Assembly: GCF_021545335.1 (NCBI RefSeq)
Contig: NZ_CP089312.1
Coordinates: forward strand, 2,976,001-3,040,000
DNA length: 64,000 nucleotides
Source of the DNA: Streptomyces sp. GQFP
GTDB lineage: Bacteria; Actinomycetota; Actinomycetes; Streptomycetales; Streptomycetaceae
Direction: 5' to 3'
Under the pieces are notes generated by a model, which was not told the origin of the DNA, searched no databases, and worked only from the letters and a program-made list of their open reading frames with translations. Below are positions 17,458-25,463 of the stretch, one piece after another. Position numbers and translations under genes: made by a program. Position 1 is the first letter of the stretch. Each line of letters begins with the position of its first letter.

Positions 17458-18581
17458 GGAACGGGGACGGGCCGGTGCGGGACGAAGAGCGCGGCACACG
17501 GGAGCTGCCCGCGGCGGGCAGCGGCGGCCCCGACGGGCCGCGGGACACGGCGGATGCCATTTCCGGCGTCGCCGGTATCTCCGGCATCCCCGAGCAGGCC
17601 CGGCCGCACCCGGAGGACGACCCCTCGGAGGCCGGCTTCATGGACGACGGGCAGCTGGATCGGGAAGGTGCCGTGCAGAGTGCGCCCCTGGAAGGGCCAA
17701 GCGAGGTCTCCCCTGTTCGAGCTGATGCGCGAATTCGGGGAAGGTCGACGGGCGGGACGATGAGCGAGCACGAACGAGACGACGCGCAGGGCGCACCACA
17801 GACGGCGCAGGCCACGCAGCACTCCCCGACGGACCGCAGCGGAGCGCGTGCCCTGTTCATCGAGCTGCGCGCGCTGGAGGACGGCAGTGTCGCGTACGCG
17901 GAGCTGCGCAACCGGCTGGTCCGTATGCATCTCCCGCTCGTCGAGCACCTCGCGCGCCGCTTCCGCAACCGCGGCGAGCCGCTGGACGACCTCACCCAGG
18001 TCGCGACCATCGGCCTGATCAAGTCGGTCGACCGCTTCGACCCGGACCGCGGTGTCGAGTTCTCGACGTACGCGACCCCGACGGTCGTCGGCGAGATCAA
18101 GCGGCACTTCCGGGACAAGGGCTGGGCGGTCCGCGTCCCGCGCAGGCTCCAGGAGCTGCGCCTCTCGCTCACCACGGCGACGGCGGAGCTGTCGCAGCGG
18201 CACGGCCGCTCCCCCACGGTGCACGAGCTGGCCGAGAAGCTGGGCATCTCGGAGGAGGAGGTCCTGGAGGGCCTGGAGTCGGCCAACGCCTACTCCACGC
18301 TGTCCCTGGACGTCCCCGACACGGACGACGAGTCCCCGGCGGTCGCGGACACACTGGGCGCGTACGACGAGGCCCTGGAGGGCGTCGAGTACCGCGAGTC
18401 GCTCAAGCCGCTCCTGGAGGATCTCCCGCCGCGCGAGAAGCGGATCCTGCTGCTGCGGTTCTTCGGCAACATGACGCAGTCGCAGATCGCGCAGGAGGTC
18501 GGCATCTCCCAGATGCACGTCTCCCGGCTGCTGGCCCGGACCCTGGCCCAGCTGCGCGAGAAGCTGCTGGTCGAGGAGTAA
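17454..18581 (+). CDS. sigH: SigB/SigF-family stress sigma factor SigH
   Basis: A 375-residue group III sigma factor. Residues 1-110 are a variable acidic, Pro/Gly-rich extension. Region 2 includes RRFRNRGEPLDDLTQVATI and FSTYATPTVVGEIKRHFRDK, region 3 follows, and region 4 is LPPREKRILLLRFFGNMTQSQ with SQMHVSRLLARTLAQLR. GTG at 17454 overlaps the anti-sigma stop. In-frame ATGs at 17640 and 17760 could give shorter forms, as multiple SigH isoforms are known in S. coelicolor. It directs osmotic/heat-stress and differentiation genes. Confidence 0.9.
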   Translation: MRNGDGPVRDEERGTRELPAAGSGGPDGPRDTADAISGVAGISGIPEQARPHPEDDPSEAGFMDDGQLDREGAVQSAPLEGPSEVSPVRADARIRGRSTGGTMSEHERDDAQGAPQTAQATQHSPTDRSGARALFIELRALEDGSVAYAELRNRLVRMHLPLVEHLARRFRNRGEPLDDLTQVATIGLIKSVDRFDPDRGVEFSTYATPTVVGEIKRHFRDKGWAVRVPRRLQELRLSLTTATAELSQRHGRSPTVHELAEKLGISEEEVLEGLESANAYSTLSLDVPDTDDESPAVADTLGAYDEALEGVEYRESLKPLLEDLPPREKRILLLRFFGNMTQSQIAQEVGISQMHVSRLLARTLAQLREKLLVEE

Positions 18582-18609
18582 TCACTGATCGAGGAGTACC
18601 CCTCAGGGG

Positions 18610-19056
18610 CTACTCCGACGCGCTGCCGGGCCCCCGGATCCCGAGGGCCCGGGTCGTCTCCTGGTTCACCAGCAGCACCAGCGCGGTGACCGCCACGACA
18701 CCCAGCACGATCCCGCCCGGAATGGCCATGCTGTCGGCCTGGAGCAGGTTGTAGGCCACGGGCAGCGCCATGATCTGCGTGATCACGGCCGGCCCCCGGC
18801 TCCAGCTGCGCCGCCCCAGCAGCCCGCGCGCGGCGAGCAGCGGCAGCAGCGCGAGCACGACGAGCGTGACGCCTCCGGTGACGGCCTGCTGCCGGTCGTC
18901 CGCGTCACCCGTGATCCCCAGCCCGAGGATGAGAACTCCCCCGACGACCAGGGCAAGCCCCTCCAGCCCGGCGAGCACGGCGGCGGCGGTCAGCCGCAGT
19001 GGCCGCGGCCCCACAGATTCGGGAGTTTCCGGGGAGGGGTTCTGCTCAACGCTCAC
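18610..19056 (-). CDS. Four-TM integral membrane protein
   Basis: A 148-residue protein with a short cytoplasmic N-terminus (VSVEQNPSPETPES) and four hydrophobic segments: LTAAAVLAGLEGLALVVGGV, GGVTLVVLALLPLLAARGL, ITQIMALPVAYNL and GIVLGVVAVTALVLLV. No transporter or enzyme motif seen. GTG at 19056 has no clear ribosome-binding site. Convergent with sigH and separated from it by 28 bp. Confidence 0.78.
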   Translation of the reverse strand: MSVEQNPSPETPESVGPRPLRLTAAAVLAGLEGLALVVGGVLILGLGITGDADDRQQAVTGGVTLVVLALLPLLAARGLLGRRSWSRGPAVITQIMALPVAYNLLQADSMAIPGGIVLGVVAVTALVLLVNQETTRALGIRGPGSASE

Positions 19057-19094
19057 GCAAGAAGGGTATCGCTGGGACCCTACGGCGCTCGGAC

Positions 19095-19135
19095 GCGCCC
19101 CTAAGGGGCGCGGGGAACTGCGCGACCAGCCACAA
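19095..19135 (+). repeat. Interspersed intergenic repeat, copy 1
   Basis: Core GGGGCGCGGGGAACTGCGCG followed by ACCAGCCACAA, preceded by a GCGCCCC-TAA-GGGGCGC hairpin. One of six copies in the window. Confidence 0.85.
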
Positions 19136-19238
19136 CGCACCCGCAGCCAAACACCGCGCCCCCGCTCACACCCGCCAACTCTTACTGATCCCTAACCTGC
19201 CCTGGGCCGAGTACCACCGGGTAGGTACCCTGCTTCGC

Positions 19239-20207
19239 ATGCGTGCACTTCTCGTGGTCAATCCGGCGGCTACCACCACAAGCGCACGTACGCGCGATGT
19301 GCTGACCCATGCTCTCGCGAGCGAGATGAAACTCGAGGCGGTCACCACCGAGTACCGGGGCCACGCGCGTGACCTAGGCCGGCAGGCCGCGGAGAGCAAG
19401 GACATAGATCTGGTCGTCGCCCTCGGCGGCGACGGAACGGTCAACGAGGTCGTGAACGGCCTCCTGCACAACGGCCCCGACCCGGACCGGCTGCCCGGCC
19501 TCGCCGTGGTCCCCGGCGGCTCCACGAACGTCTTCGCCCGCGCCCTCGGCCTGCCCAACGACGCCGTGGAGGCCACCGGCGTCCTGCTGGACGCCCTGCG
19601 CGAGGAGCGGGAGCGCACGGTGGGCCTCGGAATGGCGAAGGGGACGCCGGGTACCGAGGACGAGTCCGTGCCGGGGCGCTGGTTCACGTTCTGCGCCGGT
19701 CTGGGATTCGACGCCGGTGTGATCGGACGGGTGGAACAGCAGCGCGAACGCGGCAGGAAATCCACACACTCCCTTTACCTGCGGCAGGCCGCGCGCCAAT
19801 TCCTGGGAGAGGCCAATCGCCGGCACGGCACGATCACACTGGAACAACCGGGCGAGGACCCCGTTACCGATCTTGTGCTGTCCATAGTCTGCAACACGTC
19901 CCCTTGGACGTTTCTGGGCAATCGCCCGGTGTACGCGTCGCCTAAGGCCTCGTTCGATACCGGGCTCGACGTACTCGGTCTCAGCCGTATGTCGTCGGCC
20001 GCGGTTGCCCGGTATGGCATGCAGTTGCTCACTTCGTCCCCCGAACGGGGACCCCATGGCAGGCATGCCACGTCCCTGCACGACCTGACTGACTTCACCT
20101 TGCATTCGAAGGCACCTCTGCCCCTCCAGATGGACGGCGACCACCTTGGACTGCGAACGAGCGTGACGTTCACAGGCGTACGCCGTGCACTGCGTGTGAT
20201 TGTGTGA
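19239..20207 (+). CDS. Diacylglycerol kinase-family lipid kinase
   Basis: A 322-residue cytoplasmic lipid kinase. It starts MRALLVVNPAATTTSA; the nucleotide-binding motif is LVVALGGDGTVNEVVNGL near residues 59-76, followed by VVPGGSTNVFARALGLP. Later FTFCAGLGFDAGVIGRVE and LQMDGDHLG fit the DgkB/YegS fold. It phosphorylates diacylglycerol or a related lipid, returning it to phospholipid synthesis. ATG at 19239 preserves the family N-terminus. Divergent from the four-TM protein. Confidence 0.9.
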   Translation: MRALLVVNPAATTTSARTRDVLTHALASEMKLEAVTTEYRGHARDLGRQAAESKDIDLVVALGGDGTVNEVVNGLLHNGPDPDRLPGLAVVPGGSTNVFARALGLPNDAVEATGVLLDALREERERTVGLGMAKGTPGTEDESVPGRWFTFCAGLGFDAGVIGRVEQQRERGRKSTHSLYLRQAARQFLGEANRRHGTITLEQPGEDPVTDLVLSIVCNTSPWTFLGNRPVYASPKASFDTGLDVLGLSRMSSAAVARYGMQLLTSSPERGPHGRHATSLHDLTDFTLHSKAPLPLQMDGDHLGLRTSVTFTGVRRALRVIV

Positions 20208-20526
20208 GCGGAACGGGCTAAAGTCCTTCCACTCGAACGTTTAGGCCAGGGTCCACCCCATGGAAGTACGGCTGTGACCGAGCCGACACCGAGGAATCAA
20301 AAAAAACTTTCCGGTAGGGGTTGTATCCGCCGCTGAGGTTTGCGAGTCTCTACGTGGCGCTCGGGACGGCCCGCAACACCGGCCACCACAGAGAGCCAGA
20401 ACCCCTCCTCACTTCACAGGACCACATCAGTCCATCTGATGATCGGCCCTTCACTTGTTGAGGGATTCGTGAAAGCGTTCACATTCACAAGCAACGTGCA
20501 TGTAATACCAAGGAGAGGTAGCAGCC
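20208..20526 (+). other. Long wblE upstream region
   Basis: 319 bp without a gene. It contains an A-rich tract near 20299-20306, a Crp-like site at 20468-20483 and AAGGAGAGG before wblE. A long 5' leader or several promoters are likely. Confidence 0.5.
20468..20483. promoter_or_regulatory. Crp-type operator upstream of wblE
   Basis: GTGA-AAGCGT-TCACA matches the GTGA-N6-TCAC consensus of cAMP receptor proteins exactly. It lies 44 bp upstream of the wblE ATG. The mycobacterial orthologue whiB1 is a known Crp target, which supports the reading. Confidence 0.6.
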
Positions 20527-20784
20527 ATGGACTGGCGTCACAACGCCGTTTGCCGCGAGGAAGACCCCGAGCTCTTCTTCCCCATCGGCAACACCGGTCC
20601 TGCGCTGCTGCAGATCGAGGAAGCCAAGGCCGTCTGCCGCCGCTGCCCCGTCATGGAGCAGTGCCTGCAGTGGGCGCTTGAGTCCGGCCAGGACTCCGGC
20701 GTCTGGGGTGGTCTCAGCGAGGACGAGCGCCGCGCCATGAAGCGCCGCGCCGCCCGCAACCGGGCCCGTCAGGCAACCGCCTGA
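20527..20784 (+). CDS. wblE: WhiB-family [4Fe-4S] regulator WblE
   Basis: An 85-residue WhiB-like protein. Cysteines at 9, 37, 40 and 46 (C-x27-C-x2-C-x5-C) bind the iron-sulfur cluster; GVWGGL near residue 59 is the beta-turn motif, followed by the basic tail KRRAARNRARQ. These proteins act with the principal sigma factor in transcription and respond to NO or redox. The sequence matches the WhiB1/WblE class, the most conserved in actinobacteria. It has a strong AAGGAGAGG site and ends at a shared hairpin. Confidence 0.95.
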   Translation: MDWRHNAVCREEDPELFFPIGNTGPALLQIEEAKAVCRRCPVMEQCLQWALESGQDSGVWGGLSEDERRAMKRRAARNRARQATA

Positions 20785-20891
20785 CAAGCCACCCCGTAAC
20801 AGCCTGAGCTTGGCGGCGCGTACAGCGAGTACGCATCTCCCGCCCCCGAGCCGCAGCGCGCAGTGCCCCCGATGCGCATAGCAACGAGCAC

Positions 20892-20926
20892 ATGAGCCCC
20901 GGACCATCCCATGGTCCGGGGCTCAT
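20892..20926. terminator. Bidirectional terminator between wblE and the histidine kinase gene
   Basis: Perfect 16-bp stem (ATGAGCCCCGGACCAT at 20892-20907, complement at 20911-20926) with a CCC loop, between two convergent genes. Confidence 0.85.
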
Positions 20927-20960
20927 TGCTGTGCCTTGCTGTGAATTGCCGTCCGTACGC

Positions 20961-22427
20961 CTACTTGTTGGCGCGCACCGGGACGTCGAGGATCACCTGC
21001 GTACCCCGCTCGGGCGCCGGCACCATGTCGAACGTGCCGCCCAACTCCCCCTCAACCAGGGTCCGTACGATCTGCAGGCCGAGGTTGCCCGAGCGGTGCG
21101 GGTCGAAGCCCTCGGGGAGGCCGACGCCGTCGTCCTGGACGGTGACGAGGAGGCGGGCCTCCTTGCTCGTGCCACCGCGGACCGCCGAGACCTCGACCGT
21201 GCCGGTCTCGCCCGGCCCGAAGCCGTGTTCGAGGGCGTTCTGCAGGATCTCGGTCAGCACCATGGAGAGCGGGGTGGCGACCTCCGCGTCCAGGATGCCG
21301 AAGCGTCCGCTGCGCCGGGCGGTGACCGTGCCCGGCGAGATCTCGGCGACCATCGCGAGGACGCGGTCGGCGATCTCGTCGAACTCCACGCGTTCGTCCA
21401 GGTTCTGGGAGAGCGTCTCGTGCACGATCGCGATGGACCCGACCCGGCGTACGGCCTCCTCCAGTGCCTCGCGCCCGCGTTCCGATTCGATGCGCCGGGC
21501 CTGGAGGCGCAGCAGGGCGGCCACCGTCTGGAGGTTGTTCTTGACCCGGTGGTGGATCTCCCGGATGGTCGCGTCCTTGGTGATCAACTCACGCTCGCGG
21601 CGGCGCAGTTCGGTGACGTCCCGGAGCAGGACGAGCGAACCGATGCGGGTGCCCTTGGGCTTGAGAGGGATCGCCCGGAACTGGATGACCCCGTCGCCGG
21701 ACTCGATCTCGAACTCGCGCGGCGCCCACCCGCTGGCGACCTTGGCGAGCGCCTCGTCCACCGGCCCCCGGGTCGGGGCGAGTTCCGCGGTGGTCATGCC
21801 CAGGTGATGGCCGACGAGGTCGGAGGCGAGGCCGAGGCGGTGGTACGCGGACAGCGCGTTCGGCGAGGCGTACTGGACGACTCCGTCGGCGTCGAGGCGG
21901 ATCAGTCCGTCGCCGACGCGCGGCGAGGCGTCCATGTCGACGACCTGGTTCGAGAAGGGGAACGATCCGGCGGCGATCATCTGGGCCAGGTCTGAGGCGC
22001 TCTGGAGATACGTCAACTCCAGGCGGCTCGGGGTCCTGACGGTCAGGAGGTTGGTGTTGCGGGCGATGACCCCCAGGACGCGTCCTTCCCGGCGGACGGG
22101 GATCGACTCGACGCGGACAGGGACCTCTTCACGCCATTCCGGGTCGCCCTCGCGGACGATCCGGCCCTCGTCCAGGGCGGCGTCGAGCAGGGGGCGGCGG
22201 CCACGGGGGACGAGGTGGCCGACCATGTCGTCCTGGTACGAGGTCGGGCCGGTGTTGGGCCGCATCTGGGCCACCGAGACATAGCGGGTGCCGTCACGCG
22301 TGGGGACCCACAGGACGAGGTCGGCGAAGGAGAGGTCGGAGAGCAGTTGCCACTCCGACACCAGCAGGTGCAGCCACTCCAGGTCGGAGTCGCTGAGCGC
22401 GGTGTGCTGGCGTACGAGTTCGTTCAT
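20961..22427 (-). CDS. Soluble histidine kinase, PdtaS-like (GAF-PAS-HisKA_2-HATPase)
   Basis: A 488-residue cytoplasmic kinase. An N-terminal GAF-like region (MNELVRQHTALSDSDLEW onward) is followed by a PAS domain at about 175-280. The HisKA_2 motif EIHHRVKNNLQTVAALLRL is near residue 291 and the ATPase domain has EILQNALEHGF (N-box) and DDGVGLPEGF (G1). It resembles mycobacterial PdtaS, which phosphorylates an ANTAR-domain RNA-binding regulator; none is encoded nearby. Start at 22427 aligns with PdtaS; an upstream ATG at 22466 would add 13 residues. Confidence 0.88.
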   Translation of the reverse strand: MNELVRQHTALSDSDLEWLHLLVSEWQLLSDLSFADLVLWVPTRDGTRYVSVAQMRPNTGPTSYQDDMVGHLVPRGRRPLLDAALDEGRIVREGDPEWREEVPVRVESIPVRREGRVLGVIARNTNLLTVRTPSRLELTYLQSASDLAQMIAAGSFPFSNQVVDMDASPRVGDGLIRLDADGVVQYASPNALSAYHRLGLASDLVGHHLGMTTAELAPTRGPVDEALAKVASGWAPREFEIESGDGVIQFRAIPLKPKGTRIGSLVLLRDVTELRRRERELITKDATIREIHHRVKNNLQTVAALLRLQARRIESERGREALEEAVRRVGSIAIVHETLSQNLDERVEFDEIADRVLAMVAEISPGTVTARRSGRFGILDAEVATPLSMVLTEILQNALEHGFGPGETGTVEVSAVRGGTSKEARLLVTVQDDGVGLPEGFDPHRSGNLGLQIVRTLVEGELGGTFDMVPAPERGTQVILDVPVRANK

Positions 22428-22890
22428 GGAGGGCACGTGTGCGAGCGTACCCGGCGGTTCGGACATGGCCTGAAACCGTGGCTGGTGGGAAGGTACGAAA
22501 GAGGCCCGGAAACACCCGCGGGCCGCGGCGCCTGAGAGGGACCCTCAACCCTCCCGGCACCGCAGCCCGGAGCAGCAACGGCCGTGGGGTGTGCGGTCCC
22601 AGTCGGCCGATGGATGAGGAGCCGGCGCAGTCAGGGCAGAGAGCCCCGGTTCCTCGATCCGCCTTCCTGTGCGGGGAAGACGGAGGCTCTGGTCGTACAT
22701 ACAGCTGGTTGTGCCTACAGCTGATCGATCGTACGTTTTCCCTACGCATTGTGGACTAGACCACAAGCCGTGTCCATGCGTTGAAGAGTGTTTGTCGCTG
22801 TGCCTTCGCGAGCACTTCGGATGCCTGAAGGCCGCCCGTTGGAACTAGTCGAACGTCCCAGGATCCACCATGCAGCCTAGCCCTGTTGGT
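22428..22890 (-). other. Kinase upstream region
   Basis: 463 bp between the kinase start and the end of the TetR gene. No credible gene is seen. It contains one DasR-like palindrome (22749-22766), listed separately. Confidence 0.5.
22749..22766. promoter_or_regulatory. DasR-responsive-element-like palindrome upstream of the histidine kinase
   Basis: TTGTGG-ACTAGA-CCACAA: the outer six bases on each side are perfectly complementary and the core TGGACTAGACCA matches TGGTCTAGACCA at 11 of 12. It is about 320 bp upstream of the kinase start, with no aminosugar gene next to it. Confidence 0.55.
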
Positions 22891-23532
22891 TCATGTGCGG
22901 GGCCAGATCTCCATGGCAATTTCCGCGACCGCCTCCAGCTCTTCCCGGCTCGCACCGTCGCGGGCCTGTTGCGACATTCCCTGGAGAACGGCCCCGGCGT
23001 ACCGGGCGAGCGCGGCGGCATCGGTCCCGGCGGGCAGCTCCCCCGCCGCGACGCCCTCTGCCATACGACTCTCGAAGGCTGCGATGTTCGCGTTGCGCCG
23101 CTCACGCAGGGACGCCTCGACTTCGGGGGTCGTGCAGTTGGTGGCCGCGTGGATGACGAGACAGCCGTGCGGATGACCGGGGTCCGTGTACTCGGCGGCG
23201 GCCTCCCTGAGCATCCGCCCGATGGCGGCCCGGGCGGTGGGCTCCTCGGCCAGCGCGCGGTCGCCGAAGGCTCCGTGTTTCACGCCGTACGCCTGCACGA
23301 CCTCGGCGAAGAGGGACTGCTTGTCGCCGAACGCCGCGTACAGACTCGGGGCGCCGATGCCCATGACGCGGGTGAGGTCGGAGACGGAGGTCGCCTCGTA
23401 CCCGTGCTCCCAGAAGGCCAGGACCGCCTGCTCCAGCGCGGTTGCACGGTCGAAGGAGCGGGGGCGACCGCGCGGCTTGGACACGGGTGCGGATGCGGAC
23501 TTTGCCCTGATCCGGGGCTCCTCGTTCACCAT
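22891..23532 (-). CDS. TetR-family transcriptional regulator
   Basis: A 213-residue repressor. The helix-turn-helix lies at about residues 27-72: ALEQAVLAFWEHGYEATSVS and MGIGAPSLYAAFGDKQSLF. The C-terminal ligand domain carries GCLVIHAATNC, typical of the YcfQ/AcrR-like subgroup that responds to electrophiles or drugs. It is divergent from an SDR gene; the 98-bp gap holds a duplicated 20-bp motif that is its likely operator. Confidence 0.87.
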   Translation of the reverse strand: MVNEEPRIRAKSASAPVSKPRGRPRSFDRATALEQAVLAFWEHGYEATSVSDLTRVMGIGAPSLYAAFGDKQSLFAEVVQAYGVKHGAFGDRALAEEPTARAAIGRMLREAAAEYTDPGHPHGCLVIHAATNCTTPEVEASLRERRNANIAAFESRMAEGVAAGELPAGTDAAALARYAGAVLQGMSQQARDGASREELEAVAEIAMEIWPRT

Positions 23533-23545
23533 GGAGTGGATTCTA

Positions 23546-23613
23546 TAGCGGGCACTAGCTAAATGTCCGAGCCGTGTTGTACGGTTTTTTCTGTAGCGGC
23601 CACTAGGTAAATG
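23546..23613. promoter_or_regulatory. Direct-repeat operator between tetR and SDR genes
   Basis: TAGCGGGCACTAGCTAAATG at 23546-23565 and a copy with 18 of 20 identical bases at 23594-23613, spaced 48 bp start to start. Each copy sits near one of the two divergent starts, as expected for a repressor that controls itself and its neighbour. Confidence 0.6.
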
Positions 23614-23630
23614 CGAGGGGGACGTCGGTC

Positions 23631-24383
23631 ATGGGTGTGCTCACGGGTAGGACGGCGCTGGTCACGGGCGCGAGCAGGGGTATCGGGCGGGGAATCGCCG
23701 AGCGGTTGGGGCGGGACGGGGCGCGGGTCGCGGTGCACTACGGACGGGACGAGGCCGCCGCGAAGGAGACGGTCGCCTCGATCGAGGCGGCGGGCGGTTC
23801 GGCGTTCACGATCGGGGTCGAGCTGGGGCGGCCGGGAGACGCCGAGGCGGTGTGGGAGGCGTTCGACCAGCGGGCGGAGGGGGCGGACATCCTGGTCAAC
23901 AACGCCGGGATCGGGACGTCGGCGCCGATCGAGGAGATCGACGAGGAGGAGTACGACAGGGTCTTCGCGGTGAATGTGAAGGCGCCGTACTTCATCGCCA
24001 AGCACGGCCTCGACCGGCTGCGGGACGGCGGGCGGGTCATCAACATCTCCTCGGGCCTGGCTCGCTCCGCCGGGATGCCGAACCTCATGGCGTACTCCAT
24101 GACGAAGGGCGCGCTGGACGTCCTCAGCCGGGACCTGTCCAAGCTGCTGGGCGGCCGGGGGATCACGGTGAACTCGGTCGCCCCGGGAATCATCGACACG
24201 GACAACACGGCCGAGCTGTTGCACTCGACCGAGGACGCGTGGGCGGAGGCGGCGGCAATATCGGCGCTGGGGCGGGTGGGGGCGCCGGCGGATGTGGCGG
24301 ACGTGGTCGCGTTTCTCGCGTCGGACAGCGGTCGGTGGGTGACCGGGAGCTGGGTGGATGTGACGGGAGGTTCACTGACGTAG
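23631..24383 (+). CDS. Short-chain dehydrogenase/reductase (SDR)
   Basis: A 250-residue NAD(P)-dependent oxidoreductase. The cofactor loop is LVTGASRGIGRGIA near residues 10-23, NNAGIG near 90, the catalytic Ser in INISSGLA and the YxxxK as YSMTK near residue 154, followed by VNSVAPGIIDTD and the C-terminal DVTGGSLT. Classical SDR length. Substrate unknown. It is divergent from, and probably controlled by, the adjacent TetR regulator. Confidence 0.9.
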   Translation: MGVLTGRTALVTGASRGIGRGIAERLGRDGARVAVHYGRDEAAAKETVASIEAAGGSAFTIGVELGRPGDAEAVWEAFDQRAEGADILVNNAGIGTSAPIEEIDEEEYDRVFAVNVKAPYFIAKHGLDRLRDGGRVINISSGLARSAGMPNLMAYSMTKGALDVLSRDLSKLLGGRGITVNSVAPGIIDTDNTAELLHSTEDAWAEAAAISALGRVGAPADVADVVAFLASDSGRWVTGSWVDVTGGSLT

Positions 24384-24413
24384 GACCTGGGCCGGGGAAC
24401 CCCGTTCTGTTAG

Positions 24414-24429
24414 ATTGGTCTAAACCACA
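24414..24429. promoter_or_regulatory. DasR-responsive element upstream of nagB
   Basis: ATTGGTCTAAACCACA; the core TGGTCTAAACCA matches TGGTCTAGACCA at 11 of 12. It lies about 107 bp before the nagB GTG. nagB is an established DasR target in S. coelicolor. Confidence 0.8.
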
Positions 24430-24536
24430 TGGTTCCCCTCTGTCCCCCTCCAGGTCTCCGTCGAGTCCTCTACTGAGACTGCCACTGAGACCTCTACTGA
24501 AGACTTACGTCGTCACTCCAGATCGGCAGGCCCAGC

Positions 24537-25322
24537 GTGGAAGTTGTCATCGTTCCGGACGCCAAGGCGGGTGGCGAGCTGATCGCCGGGGCCATGGCAC
24601 AGCTGCTCCGGCACAAGCCGACCGCCCTGCTCGGCGTGGCCACCGGCTCGACCCCGCTGCCCATCTACCAGGCGCTCGCGGCACAGGTGACTTCCGGTGC
24701 CGTGGACGTGTCCCGGGCGCGAATAGCCCAGCTCGACGAGTATGTGGGGCTGCCGGCCGAGCATCCGGAGTCGTACCGTTCGGTGCTGCGTCGCGAGGTG
24801 CTGGAGCCGCTCGGGATCGGGATGGACGCGTTCATGGGGCCCGACGGGACCGCCGAGGACGTGCGGGGGGCGTGCGAGGCGTACGACAAGGCGCTGGCCG
24901 AGGCCGGCGGGGTCGACCTTCAGTTGCTGGGGATCGGGACCGACGGGCACATCGGGTTCAACGAGCCGTGCTCGTCGCTTGCCTCACGGACCCGGATCAA
25001 GACGTTGACCGAGCAGACCCGGATCGACAACGCGCGGTTCTTCGACGGGGACATCGGGCAGGTGCCGCACCATGTGATCACGCAGGGGATCGGGACGATT
25101 CTGGAGGCTCGGCACTTGGTACTGCTCGCGACTGGCGAGGGTAAGGCTGATGCCGTCGCGGCGACTGTGGAGGGGCCTGTTGCCGCGGTGTGTCCTGCGT
25201 CGGCGCTGCAGTTGCATCCGCATGCGACTGTGGTTGTCGATGAGGGGGCGGCTTCCAAGTTGAAGCTGGCGGATTATTTTCGGCACACCTTTGTCAACAA
25301 GCCTGACTGGCAAGGGATCTAG
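24537..25322 (+). CDS. nagB: Glucosamine-6-phosphate deaminase NagB
   Basis: A 261-residue enzyme converting glucosamine-6-phosphate to fructose-6-phosphate and ammonia in GlcNAc catabolism. Motifs: LGVATGSTPLPIYQAL near residue 32, IAQLDEYVGLP (catalytic Asp) near 62, and LLGIGTDGHIGFNEP (substrate loop with the general-base Asp/His) near 130. GTG start. The preceding DasR site ties it to the das genes; it ends at a hairpin shared with the convergent hexosaminidase gene. Confidence 0.95.
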   Translation: MEVVIVPDAKAGGELIAGAMAQLLRHKPTALLGVATGSTPLPIYQALAAQVTSGAVDVSRARIAQLDEYVGLPAEHPESYRSVLRREVLEPLGIGMDAFMGPDGTAEDVRGACEAYDKALAEAGGVDLQLLGIGTDGHIGFNEPCSSLASRTRIKTLTEQTRIDNARFFDGDIGQVPHHVITQGIGTILEARHLVLLATGEGKADAVAATVEGPVAAVCPASALQLHPHATVVVDEGAASKLKLADYFRHTFVNKPDWQGI

Positions 25323-25372
25323 AGGGATCCAAGCGTCTGCCGGGTTCGGTTTTCGGGTGGCTGCGGGCCGGC

Positions 25373-25403
25373 TGTGGCTGGTCGCGCAGTTCCCCGCGCC
25401 CCT
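25373..25403 (-). repeat. Interspersed intergenic repeat, copy 2
   Basis: Reverse-orientation copy: TGTGGCTGGTCGCGCAG followed by TTCCCCGCGCCCCT. Lies between nagB and its terminator. Confidence 0.85.
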
Positions 25404-25416
25404 ACAAGACAACAGC

Positions 25417-25446
25417 GCGCCGGTCCCCTTTTCAGGAGACCGGCGC
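25417..25446. terminator. Shared terminator hairpin between nagB and the hexosaminidase gene
   Basis: GCGCCGGTCCCC and its near-complement (11 of 12 pairs) with a TTTTCA loop, centred between two convergent genes. Confidence 0.7.
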
Positions 25447-25463
25447 CCTTGTAGCCGTTGGGG

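Noticed and set aside
20293..20321. Possible SigR promoter (GGAAT) upstream of wblE
   Set aside because: GGAAT is present, but 18 bp further the sequence is AGG, not GTT; the nearest suitable trinucleotide needs a spacer several bases too long.
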